Of a stretch of DNA of 64,000 bases, positions 45,405-54,053 are shown piece by piece. The notes beneath the pieces are model-generated. The model was not told where the DNA came from. It saw only the letters and a program-made list of their open reading frames with translations, and did no database searches. A program made the translations under genes and the position numbers. Each line of letters opens with the position of its first letter. Position 1 is the first letter of the stretch. This DNA comes from Bog-950 sp964615305 (lineage in GTDB: Bacteria > Bacteroidota > Bacteroidia > Chitinophagales > LD1): positions 11,978-75,977 of the forward strand of contig CAZTNA010000015.1 in NCBI GenBank assembly GCA_964615305.1. Reading direction: 5' to 3'.

Positions 45405-46450
45405 AAAATTTCGGCTACCTTATATACTTAGTGTTAGTGGTGTTTGTGCTGAGCGAAATGGCACTTCGCTTTCGCCATTCATACGATACCTACAGCGAAG
45501 GAATAGGAACCGGCTACTCAAACAATTACGGTAGAACAAACCCTACAAAATTTTTGGTACACGTTCCTAATCGAGACTACGTGCCCGTAAACAATGATTT
45601 CAGTTATGCATACAGCACTAATCAATTTGGCATTCGCGAAAAAAAACTCCAGCCAAAATCAGAAAACACTATTCGCATTTTTACCAGCGGAGATTCTTTT
45701 AGTGAAGGTGTAGGCGCCCCCTACGATAGCACCTGGCCACACCAACTCGAAAAATTTTTAACTACTGATTCGCTAAAGGTAGAGGTATTAAACATTGGCG
45801 TAGCAGGAAGTGACCCCATTTACAACTACTTTCTGTACCGAGATTCGCTACAAAAATTTGCCCCTGATTTTTTGATACTTCCTATCAACAGTTCTGACTT
45901 TACCGATTACTTGGTGCGCGGTGGTTTTGAGCGTGTAAACCAAGACGGCTCAGAAACTTTTAGAAAAGCGCCCTGGTATGAACCGCTGTATCACTACTCT
46001 CGTTGGTTCAGGGTGTTTGCACACTACAGTACGGTTTATCCGTATCGCGGTATTTTTTCTACCCAGCAGGATATGCTCGACAATATTGACAGCACTATGC
46101 AGTGTTTCGAAACAGCGATTGATTCTTTTCAAAAGATTACTGCACATGATTCCACCAAGATTATTGTTTTGTTCTACTGCTCCCCTGCCGAAATTCTGAA
46201 TACAGATACCATACACAACAAAATCGGAATTTCTTTTTCGCAACTCGAACAAAAACTACAGCAGCGTGGAATTGCTTCTATAAACATCTGGAACGAAATG
46301 ATGGAGAAATTTATCGGGCATCCGTATCAGGAGTTTACCTATCCTAACGACAGGCACTACAACCCGAACGGATACAATTACATGGCGCAGTGTATTGCGC
46401 AAAAAATGAAGGACCAAAAACTGTTGCTTGAAAAACTACCAGCGTATTAA
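45401..46450 (+). CDS. SGNH/GDSL-family hydrolase, membrane anchored
   Basis: 349 residues. An N-terminal anchor or signal (YLIYLVLVVFVLSEMALRF) precedes block I FTSGDSFSEGVGAPYDSTWP with the Ser of GDSF, LNIGVAGSDP as the Gly block, and NDRHYNPNGYNYMA as the Asp-His block. Such periplasmic enzymes add or remove acyl groups on glycans. It ends the six-gene operon, and its end overlaps the convergent fabH-like gene by 15 bp. Confidence 0.85.
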   Translation: MKNFGYLIYLVLVVFVLSEMALRFRHSYDTYSEGIGTGYSNNYGRTNPTKFLVHVPNRDYVPVNNDFSYAYSTNQFGIREKKLQPKSENTIRIFTSGDSFSEGVGAPYDSTWPHQLEKFLTTDSLKVEVLNIGVAGSDPIYNYFLYRDSLQKFAPDFLILPINSSDFTDYLVRGGFERVNQDGSETFRKAPWYEPLYHYSRWFRVFAHYSTVYPYRGIFSTQQDMLDNIDSTMQCFETAIDSFQKITAHDSTKIIVLFYCSPAEILNTDTIHNKIGISFSQLEQKLQQRGIASINIWNEMMEKFIGHPYQEFTYPNDRHYNPNGYNYMAQCIAQKMKDQKLLLEKLPAY

Positions 46451-47434
46451 AGCACTCGCCCACATAAAACCGCTTCCAAATCCTGCAATGGCTATCAGGT
46501 CGCCCTCTTTAATTCTACCTTCTTGCCAGGCTTCGCATAAAGCTATGGGAATAGACGCAGCCGTAGTGTTTCCGTATTTATGAATATTTGAAACCACTTT
46601 TTCATCGGGCAAATTCATTTCTTTTTGAATAGCAGTGGTAATACGGGCATTAGCCTGATGTGGCACCAGCAAGTCAATATCATTGTCTTTCAGGTTACAC
46701 TCCGTTAAGGCTTCGCGAATAACCTCCGGAAAATATTTTAACGCGTTTACAAAAACCAACTTGCCGTTCATGAATGGGAGCAACTCTCCTTTTTCAACCA
46801 TATCTGGCGAAAATCGTTCTTTCCTTCGGCTTCCCGGGTGTTCCAGATAAAGTTCCTCGGCAAATCTTCCATCGCTGTGAAGTTTTGTGGTAAGTATGCC
46901 TTTTTCTTTTTCTTCTGTAGCCTCCAATACCACAGCACCAGCACCGTCACCAAAAATTACAGCCATGTTTCTGCCACGGTCGCTCTTTTCAAATACATTT
47001 GACTGCACCTCGCTTCCAACTACTAAAACGTTTCTGTAGGTGCCGGCTTTAATAAACTGGTCAGCTACACTTAGTGCATAAATAAACCCTGAACATTGGG
47101 CTCTAACATCAAATGCCGGTATCTGCCGAAATGGAAGTTTACGTTGCAACAATACGCCTGATCCGGGAAAATTGTAATCAGAGCTAAGCGTTGCCATTAC
47201 AATCAGGTCAATGTCTTCGGCTTTTTTGCCGGCACGTTGCAATGCTATTTCTGCAGCCTTTGCCCCCATAGACGAAACCGTATCTACCCCTTCCTTAAAA
47301 AATCTACGTTCTTTTATTCCTGTACGTTCTATGATCCACTCATCGCTGGTGTCCATTAGTTTTGAAAGGTCGTCATTTGTAACTACTTGCTCAGGCACAT
47401 ACATGCCTACTCCTGTCACTTTGCTATTGGGCAT
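46436..47434 (-). CDS. fabH: Beta-ketoacyl-ACP synthase III (FabH-like)
   Basis: 332 residues. ITGxGxY-type start (KVTGVGMYVPEQVV), the catalytic Cys in FDVRAQCSGFIYAL (about 115), His in VPHQANARI (about 259) and Asn in KYGNTTAASIP (about 289). This thiolase-fold enzyme condenses acyl-CoA with malonyl-ACP to start fatty acid synthesis. Bacteroidota often have several FabH-like paralogues, so a secondary role is possible. The YHS lipoprotein gene lies immediately upstream, 2 bp apart. Confidence 0.9.
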   Translation of the reverse strand: MPNSKVTGVGMYVPEQVVTNDDLSKLMDTSDEWIIERTGIKERRFFKEGVDTVSSMGAKAAEIALQRAGKKAEDIDLIVMATLSSDYNFPGSGVLLQRKLPFRQIPAFDVRAQCSGFIYALSVADQFIKAGTYRNVLVVGSEVQSNVFEKSDRGRNMAVIFGDGAGAVVLEATEEKEKGILTTKLHSDGRFAEELYLEHPGSRRKERFSPDMVEKGELLPFMNGKLVFVNALKYFPEVIREALTECNLKDNDIDLLVPHQANARITTAIQKEMNLPDEKVVSNIHKYGNTTAASIPIALCEAWQEGRIKEGDLIAIAGFGSGFMWASALIRW

Positions 47435-47436
47435 AT

Positions 47437-47736
47437 CTATTGATTAGGTTCTGCTAGATAAGCCGTAGGGTTCTTAGCAAACTCGGCTTTGCACTCACTG
47501 GCACAAAAACCATAAATTTTTCCATCGTGTAAAATTGTATCAGCAATACCACCTTCTTCCAGTGTCATACCGCATATCAAATCTTTAGTGGTAGCTAGCT
47601 CTGCAAGTTTAACAGCTGGTGCTTGGGCTGCCGGCTCTGGTGAACTTACCTGAGCCTCGGTGTGTTCTTGTTTTTGGTTACAGGAAGATAAAGACAAGCA
47701 AAGTGCTGCCAATACAATAAATCCGGTTCGTATCAT
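47437..47736 (-). CDS. YHS-domain lipoprotein
   Basis: 99 residues. Signal peptide with lipobox LSLSSCNQKQE (Cys about 19), an Ala/Pro/Glu-rich linker, then a YHS-like domain: DLICGMTLEEGGIADTILHDGKIYGFCASECKAEFAKNP. The Cys residues of CGM and FCASEC are those used for metal binding in YHS/TRASH domains, so a copper or other metal role in the periplasm is plausible. It is upstream of and probably co-transcribed with fabH. Confidence 0.85.
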   Translation of the reverse strand: MIRTGFIVLAALCLSLSSCNQKQEHTEAQVSSPEPAAQAPAVKLAELATTKDLICGMTLEEGGIADTILHDGKIYGFCASECKAEFAKNPTAYLAEPNQ

Positions 47737-47757
47737 ATTTTCTATATTTTATGTGAA

Positions 47758-47765
47758 CGAAAATA
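47758..47765 (-). promoter_or_regulatory. Candidate -7 element for the YHS lipoprotein-fabH unit
   Basis: Minus-strand TATTTTCG, 21 bp before ATG 47736; same box as before gcvH and the tandem secreted-protein genes. Confidence 0.5.
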
Positions 47766-47900
47766 GCCGAATAATAGTAGCGGAGAAATCGCGTAGTTAA
47801 CGGCTTTGGTATGAGCTTTTTAACAAAGTAGTGGCTTGACACCAGTAGATTATGGTTGTATTTTACATCTCCCACATCAACATTTTCAATTATAAAACCT

Positions 47901-49043
47901 ATGATGAAGAAGTATTTTTTGTTTTTAGTGACCTTATGTTTGCAACTAAGCCTGTTTGCGCAGGCCCCGGCTAAGTTTAATTATCAATCAGTAGTTAGAA
48001 ACGCATCAGGCGCGGTTATACCCAACCAACCAATAAGCCTGCGTTTTTCGATTCATGATGGTTCTACTTCGGGGTCTATTGTGTTTCAACAAACCGACAC
48101 AATAATCAGTAACCAGTTTGGTGTAATAACTGTGGTTATTGGCGGTGGTTCAATTACTTTTGGAAATTTGAATCAGGTAAACTGGGGTGCGGGCGAAAAA
48201 TTTATGCAGGTTGAGTTAGATATTGCCGGTGGCACATCTTACGTTGATATGGGCACCACCCAACTTTTGAGCGTTCCCTACGCATTATATGCCGCAAACG
48301 CGGGCAGTTCAACACCCGGGCCACAAGGCGCAACAGGGGCTACAGGGGCAGATGGGTTAAATGGTGTAACAGGAGCCAAAGGAGACACTGGTTTACAAGG
48401 CCCTACCGGGGCCGATGGAGCAACAGGTGCCGTAGGCGCCACAGGAGTTCAGGGAGCTACAGGTAATGATGGATTGGCCGGTGTCACGGGTGCTACGGGT
48501 TTGCCGGGGGCTACAGGCGTTAAGGGAGATACAGGCGCTACAGGGGCTAACGGTATTGACGGAGCCACAGGAACAACCGGTGCAAGTGGGGCTGACGGAG
48601 CTGTAGGAGCAACCGGCATACAGGGCCCAACCGGAGTAGCTGACTCTGTATGGACACGCAGCGGCAACAACATTTTTAATAACAACACCGGAAACGTAGG
48701 AATAAACAATCCTATGCCTATGGCAACTTTAGATGTTAATGGTTACACTCGTTTAGGACCAAGCGGCCCTCCCATAAAAACCCAACGTTATGCAGGCAAC
48801 TTACCGTTAACAGCCGGACTGCTTGAGGTGCAAGCGTTAACCGTACCTGCCGCTCAAATACTAAGTGTAAACGTTTTGGTAGATGATCCGGTTGCCGGTC
48901 TTATTTTACCCAACAATACACTTCCGGGTTTAGAATATAGTTTCACATTAATTGGCAATACGTTAACCATTACTACCTCCGCTGTAAACTCGTCAAACAT
49001 ACTTGGCAAGCCTTACAGGGTATTTATTACTCACGAACAGTAG
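47901..49043 (+). CDS. Secreted collagen-like repeat protein
   Basis: 380 residues from ATG 47901 (MMKKYFLFLVTLCLQLSLFAQ, a clear signal peptide). A beta-rich N-terminal domain (FNYQSVVRNASGAVIPNQPI, MQVELDIAGGTSYVDMGTTQLLSVPYALYAANAG) resembles the opening of Bacteroidota tail-fibre-like surface proteins. Then about 107 residues of Gly-X-Y triplets (GATGADG, GPTG, GVTG), and a C-terminal beta domain. The repeats probably form a trimeric collagen-like stalk at the cell surface. No hydroxylysine enzymes are expected, and the function is unknown. Confidence 0.88.
   Translation: MMKKYFLFLVTLCLQLSLFAQAPAKFNYQSVVRNASGAVIPNQPISLRFSIHDGSTSGSIVFQQTDTIISNQFGVITVVIGGGSITFGNLNQVNWGAGEKFMQVELDIAGGTSYVDMGTTQLLSVPYALYAANAGSSTPGPQGATGATGADGLNGVTGAKGDTGLQGPTGADGATGAVGATGVQGATGNDGLAGVTGATGLPGATGVKGDTGATGANGIDGATGTTGASGADGAVGATGIQGPTGVADSVWTRSGNNIFNNNTGNVGINNPMPMATLDVNGYTRLGPSGPPIKTQRYAGNLPLTAGLLEVQALTVPAAQILSVNVLVDDPVAGLILPNNTLPGLEYSFTLIGNTLTITTSAVNSSNILGKPYRVFITHEQ
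48318..48638 (+). repeat. Collagen-like Gly-X-Y coding repeat
   Basis: About 36 in-frame triplets beginning with Gly, mostly GAT, GAD, GPT, GVT and GLP type. At DNA level it is a degenerate 9-bp repeat (for example ggagctaca, ggggctaca). Not a CRISPR: units are too short and there are no spacers. Confidence 0.85.
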
Positions 49044-49050
49044 TGTATAA

Positions 49051-50001
49051 TTAGTAAGGCCTTGCTATTCCACTTAGTATAAGGATGATGACCGGAATTG
49101 GAATGTTACCATCCATTTGCCATTCGCGTTCGGTGTGTACGTTGCTCCATGGTTTTACTACTCCATCTTGTATAATGTATTGCGTAGCCCAGTCAGTGCT
49201 GTAAATTGGTTGCAGGCGGTTACCATCGTAACTCCACTCCTGATTTCTGTTTGTGCGCCAAATCGGTTTAAAAATTTCTCCGTCCCAACTGTACTGATCT
49301 CCGGCATTGGTTCCATATAATGGTTTAAGGGTTTGCCCATCGAAACTCCATATAAGCCGTGTATCCGGGTTCCAGCGTGGGCGCAAATTTTTTCCATCCC
49401 AAATCCATTCGTTGGCTGAAGTGTTTCCCCATACGGGTTTAATGCTCGAAAACTCTCTTTCTTCTTCCTCTTGTTTTGGCTTAGCTGACAATGCCTGTTT
49501 TTCTAAATCAAATTCTTTGATGAGGATATAGGCCACCAACACTGCCGTAGAGGCGGGCAGCGAATCTGCGGTGTAATACGCCAGCAGGGTATCGTTTACA
49601 GATGAGTAAAACGCCATCCATTTCTTTGCCCGTTCTATATGTAGCAGCTCAAATTTTATTGAGCTCTGTTCGCTGCTTTTAACTATATAAAATTTATTGC
49701 CGCTGAATTTGTATGAAGGCTCGCGATTGTCCTTCTCAAATACTGATTCTTCCTTATCACTGCCTGTGTTCATGCTGGTAGCCAGCAAATAAATATTCTC
49801 CCTATCGTCTGTGGTTCCGCTAAAAAATATGTTACCCTTTTGAAAATACAGCAGGCGGCTTTTATCAGCCGAATAAATTTCATTATTGTTTAACCAAAAC
49901 AGTTTCGATTTGTCAGATAGAAAAACAAAATCGCTGCCGGCAATAACTGACAAACTGAATAGCCATAAGAAAAGTAAGAGAATTGCTTTACCAGCTTTCA
50001 T
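49051..50001 (-). CDS. Secreted protein with W-x-W/F-D-G repeats
   Basis: 316 residues. Signal peptide MKAGKAILLLFLWLFSLSVIAG. An N-terminal half of beta type, an acidic linker (PKQEEEERE), then about six units of 19-21 residues, with a consensus of Trp or Tyr, x, Trp/Phe/Tyr, Asp, Gly, 2-3 residues, Leu/Phe, x, Pro (EWIWDGKNLRPRW, IWSFDGQTLKPLY, QYSWDGEIFKPIW, EWSYDGNRLQPIY). I do not recognise a named family; the repeats look like short beta hairpins as in carbohydrate-binding or propeller-like proteins. The last residues (PIPVIILILSGIARP) form a hydrophobic tail. Its ATG overlaps the HAD stop by 4 nt. Confidence 0.75.
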   Translation of the reverse strand: MKAGKAILLLFLWLFSLSVIAGSDFVFLSDKSKLFWLNNNEIYSADKSRLLYFQKGNIFFSGTTDDRENIYLLATSMNTGSDKEESVFEKDNREPSYKFSGNKFYIVKSSEQSSIKFELLHIERAKKWMAFYSSVNDTLLAYYTADSLPASTAVLVAYILIKEFDLEKQALSAKPKQEEEEREFSSIKPVWGNTSANEWIWDGKNLRPRWNPDTRLIWSFDGQTLKPLYGTNAGDQYSWDGEIFKPIWRTNRNQEWSYDGNRLQPIYSTDWATQYIIQDGVVKPWSNVHTEREWQMDGNIPIPVIILILSGIARPY

Positions 50002-50627
50002 AATACCCTTGCAATTGTAAGCAGTTCAGTCAGTTTATTACGGTCTGTTAGCCAATACGCTTGTATGCCGCATGCTTTGGCTGCTTCTACATTTTCCATT
50101 TTGTCGTCAACAAAAAATGTTTCCTCTGGTTTTAAATTTTGTTCTGCAAGCACGAACTCGTAAATTTCTTTTTCGGGCTTGCGCATTCCAATTTCATTTG
50201 AGTAGTAGGCGTGGTGAAAAAAATCAGCAAATTTTGTGGCATTCAGTTTTTGGCGGGCCGCTTCGTCAATGGCGTTTACATGTATCTCGTTTATGTTGCT
50301 CAGGGCAATTACACGATAGCGAGTTTTCAGGGTTTTAAGTAATTCAATTTTAAACTTCGGATAATCAATTAAAATAGAATTCCATGCTCGCACAATTTCT
50401 TCATCCGTGGTTTCGGGCTTTAAAAAATTTTTTATCTCCAAAAAGAAATCGGGCACGGAAATTCTTCCTGTTTCAAACAGATCGAAAATCCTGTTTTGCT
50501 TTGAATAAGAAACCACTTCACTAAAGTCAACTCTCGAGAGTTTTTGAAACTCTGCCACTGTTACTTCGTAGTCTATATCAATAATTACATTACCTATATC
50601 AAACAACAGAGCTTTATATTTTTCCAT
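49998..50627 (-). CDS. HAD-superfamily phosphatase, YihX-like
   Basis: 209 residues. Motif I ALLFDIGNVIIDID, in which the second Asp of DxD is Gly as in the YihX (glucose-1-phosphatase) group. Motif II is ALSNINEI, motif III Lys in GMRKPEKEIYEF, and motif IV FFVDDKMENVEAA. Cytoplasmic phosphatase of small phosphorylated metabolites; substrate not assigned. It overlaps the repeat-protein gene and has its own TATTTTCG promoter 5 bp upstream. Confidence 0.88.
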   Translation of the reverse strand: MEKYKALLFDIGNVIIDIDYEVTVAEFQKLSRVDFSEVVSYSKQNRIFDLFETGRISVPDFFLEIKNFLKPETTDEEIVRAWNSILIDYPKFKIELLKTLKTRYRVIALSNINEIHVNAIDEAARQKLNATKFADFFHHAYYSNEIGMRKPEKEIYEFVLAEQNLKPEETFFVDDKMENVEAAKACGIQAYWLTDRNKLTELLTIARVL

Positions 50628-50632
50628 GATTT

Positions 50633-50660
50633 CGAAAATAGGCGTGAATATTTATTTTCG
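50633..50660. promoter_or_regulatory. Back-to-back promoters for the HAD gene and tRNA-Ile2
   Basis: Two -7 boxes of the local type face away from each other: minus-strand TATTTTCG at 50633-50640 (HAD, 5 bp before its ATG) and plus-strand TATTTTCG at 50653-50660, followed by CCCC (tRNA, 30 bp before its first base). They form an 8-bp inverted repeat with a 12-bp spacer, so RNA polymerase binding at the two should interfere. Confidence 0.55.
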
Positions 50661-50690
50661 CCCCTCTTTAAAGTTCTTTATCAAAAAAAT

Positions 50691-50767
50691 GGTCCTATAG
50701 CTCAGCTGGTTAGAGCACCTGACTCATAATCAGGGGGTCCTTGGTTCAAGCCCAAGTGGGACCACCA
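50691..50767 (+). tRNA. tRNA with CAT anticodon, probably tRNA-Ile2 (lysidine type)
   Basis: 77 nt with encoded CCA. Acceptor GGTCCTA pairs with TGGGACC, D-arm GCTCAGCTGGTTAGAGC, anticodon loop CTCATAA (anticodon CAT), T-arm CTTGGTTCAAGCCCAAG, discriminator A. C4-G69 and C5-G68 in the acceptor stem are features associated with TilS-modified tRNA-Ile2, and the overall sequence resembles it more than initiator Met. An elongator tRNA-Met is the alternative. It reads from a TATTTTCGCCCC promoter and ends at a strong terminator. Confidence 0.85.
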
Positions 50768-50768
50768 T

Positions 50769-50800
50769 AAAAAGCGAAGCCGCCTGCCTTCGCTTTTTTT
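50769..50800 (+). terminator. Intrinsic terminator after tRNA-Ile2
   Basis: Inverted repeat aaaaagcgaag (50769-50779) and cttcgcttttt (50788-50798), loop of 8 nt, with a T-tract. 25 of 31 bases of its right part (50774-50804) match the sequence in front of tRNA-Arg at 59634-59664. Confidence 0.85.
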
Positions 50801-50880
50801 ATTTGTGCTTGCCTGTAGTATTAAGGATTAAGCAAAGATTCCGTAACCATTGATGGCGGTTCGGCCCAACACGATACTAC
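50774..50880 (+). repeat. Left copy of a ~110-bp direct repeat bracketing the arginine operon
   Basis: Hairpin-derived sequence plus a decayed tRNA-Arg. It matches the right copy (59634-59743) in two blocks: 25/31 bases at 50774-50804 and 24/27 bases at 50837-50863, with an offset of 8,860 to 8,864 bp. Same orientation in both. Confidence 0.7.
50811..50880 (+). pseudogene. Decayed tRNA-Arg(CCG) copy
   Basis: Bases 50837-50863 match tRNA-Arg 59701-59727 at 24 of 27 positions, including 14 in a row (ttgatggcggttcg) and the anticodon CCG. Flanking bases (gtagt, ggat, ctac at the end) also keep tRNA order. The anticodon stem and T stem no longer pair, so it cannot be a working tRNA. It lies on the plus strand 7 bp from the argH stop codon. 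Confidence 0.7.
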
Positions 50881-50887
50881 AATTACT

Positions 50888-52172
<1,285 letters not shown>

Positions 52173-52195
<23 letters not shown>

Positions 52196-53261
52196 AGGCG
52201 GTTTTTTTTATGTTGTTAGAATATTGTTCAATCAATTGGATGTAAGTGTTTATGCCAACTTCAATTTCGCTTACGTAGATAAATTCATCGGCACTATGCG
52301 AGCGGGCCGAGTCACCGGGGCCGAGCTTTACACACTTCCACGGCATCAGTGCCATATCGGAAGTAGTTGGTGAACCATATAACTCCATTCCCAAACTCTT
52401 TGCAGCAAGCACTATCGTGTGTGTCAGATCAATGCCCGAAGATTTTATTCGAGTGCTGCGCTCCTTCACCTCGCTCTTTACATGCTGTCGGATAATGCTT
52501 AATACATCTTCGTGAGTGTAGCACTCATTCAATCGCACATCTACTACGAAATCGCACTCAGCAGGCATCTGATTGTGTGCACTGCCTGCATTAATCATGG
52601 TTACATTCATGTCCACTACACCTAACCACTCCGAAGTTTTTTCAAATTTATATGTGCGAAACCATTCTGTGTCTTGCATAGCTTTATAAATGGCATTGAT
52701 GCCTTCGTTGCGCGCGGCATGCCCTGCCTTGCCTTTTGCTTTGCAATCCAACACCAGTAAGCCCCGTTCGGCAACTGCCATCTTCATTAAAGTAGGTTCA
52801 CCAACAATAGCCAACTGCACGTTACCCAACTCTGTAAGAATACTTTCTACTCCGTTCTTACCGGAAATTTCTTCTTCGGCAGTAGCAGCATAAATCAGAT
52901 TGAATGGTAAATCATCTCGTTCGTTGAAATGGAGGAATGTTGCCAGCAAAGCGACTAACGGCCCACCGGCATCATTACTACCAAGCCCGAAAAGTTTACC
53001 GTCTTCAACTCTTGCTTCAAAAGGATTGCGCGTGTAAGTGCTGTTTGGTTTTACCGTATCATGATGAGAGTTCAATAGCAGAGTTGGCTTCTGCTCATCG
53101 AAGTACTTGTTCTTTACCCACACGTTGTTGCCCTTGCGCTGAACGGAACAATTTCTTGCTTCAAGAAATGCTGTCAACACATCAGCCGTTCCGTTTTCTT
53201 CTTTACTGAAAGAAGGAATGGCAATGAGTTGTTGTAAGAGGCCGATTATTTCCTGCTTCAT
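52173..53261 (-). CDS. argE: M20-family N-acylcitrulline/N-acylornithine deacylase (ArgE-like)
   Basis: 362 residues. M20 metallopeptidase with zinc ligands in NSHHDTV (about 79), GSNDAGGP (metal-bridging Asp), TAEEEISG (catalytic Glu pair) and VGEPT, and the late HSADEFIYVS. It overlaps argB by 4 nt and argH by 23 bp. With an N-succinylornithine carbamoyltransferase upstream, its substrate is more likely N-succinylcitrulline (or N-acetylcitrulline) than acetylornithine; that is inferred from the operon. Confidence 0.88.
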
Positions 53262-54052
53262 TTCTTAATAGTAGTTCCGTAACCCTTTTCTCCTCTGGCT
53301 ATCTGTGTAATGTTCTTCGCGTGACTGATGATTACTTCTTTCACTCCATTATTGATAGCACCCATTGCGTTGTCAATTTTGGGTAACATACCCGAAGTAA
53401 TAACGCCATCGCTTTTTAGCTGCTCAGCAGTTTCGAAGTTAATTTCTGTAATCACGGAGCTATCATAACTTACATCACTTAGCAAACCGTTCTTTTCAAA
53501 ACAATAAATCAATTTCACTTCAAAGCTTTTGCTCATTGCTTCTGCAATAGTTCTGGCAACGGTGTCGGCATTTACGTTGAGTAGTTGTCCGTTAACATCT
53601 GATGAAACAGGTGCAATAATGGGTGCAACGTTGTTTGCAAGAAGGTTAATCAATAAATCTGCGTTCACGCTGGCACTGTTCAAATCGCCCACAAAGCCGT
53701 AGTCAATTTCTTTTACTGCCCGTTTAGTGGCAGGAAACAGTTTTGCATCCGCTCCGCTTAAACCAATAGCATTACAGTTTTTCGATTGCAGCTTGGCAAC
53801 AACACTTTTGTTTATCCAACCCGCATAAGTCATGGTTACCACCTGCAGTGTTTCTGTATCGGTAATTCTTCTGCCATCTATCATTTGAGTAGTAATACCC
53901 AATCGGCTGCTTAATTCGGTTGCTAGTTTTCCTCCGCCATGCACCAAAATCTTTGCCTGTTCAATCGCAGCAAAATCAGAAAGGAAGCTCTCCAGCGCGT
54001 TGGCGTTGTCCAAAATATTCCCTCCAATTTTTATGACGAGTAGTTGTTGCAT
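53258..54052 (-). CDS. argB: N-acylglutamate kinase ArgB
   Basis: 264 residues. LVIKIGGNILDN at the start, LVHGGGKLATELSSRLG, and DADTVA-like NVNADTVARTIAEAM plus VITSGMLPKIDNAM, all of the ArgB amino-acid-kinase fold. It phosphorylates N-acetyl- or, in this pathway, possibly N-succinylglutamate. 1 bp after argF' and overlapping the deacylase by 4 nt. Confidence 0.95.
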   Translation of the reverse strand: MQQLLVIKIGGNILDNANALESFLSDFAAIEQAKILVHGGGKLATELSSRLGITTQMIDGRRITDTETLQVVTMTYAGWINKSVVAKLQSKNCNAIGLSGADAKLFPATKRAVKEIDYGFVGDLNSASVNADLLINLLANNVAPIIAPVSSDVNGQLLNVNADTVARTIAEAMSKSFEVKLIYCFEKNGLLSDVSYDSSVITEINFETAEQLKSDGVITSGMLPKIDNAMGAINNGVKEVIISHAKNITQIARGEKGYGTTIKK

Positions 54053-54053
54053 A

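Noticed and set aside
48318..48709. CRISPR array, or a minus-strand proline-rich gene
   Set aside because: The repeats are short in-frame Gly-X-Y codons of a collagen-like gene without spacers; the minus-strand frame is only the antisense of these codons.
50544..50729. Small plus-strand protein ending inside tRNA-Ile2
   Set aside because: It runs through the HAD start, the divergent promoters and the tRNA; the tRNA explains the sequence.
50691..50767. Initiator tRNA-Met
   Set aside because: The acceptor stem has a normal first base pair and the body resembles tRNA-Ile2 or elongator Met; initiator features are absent.
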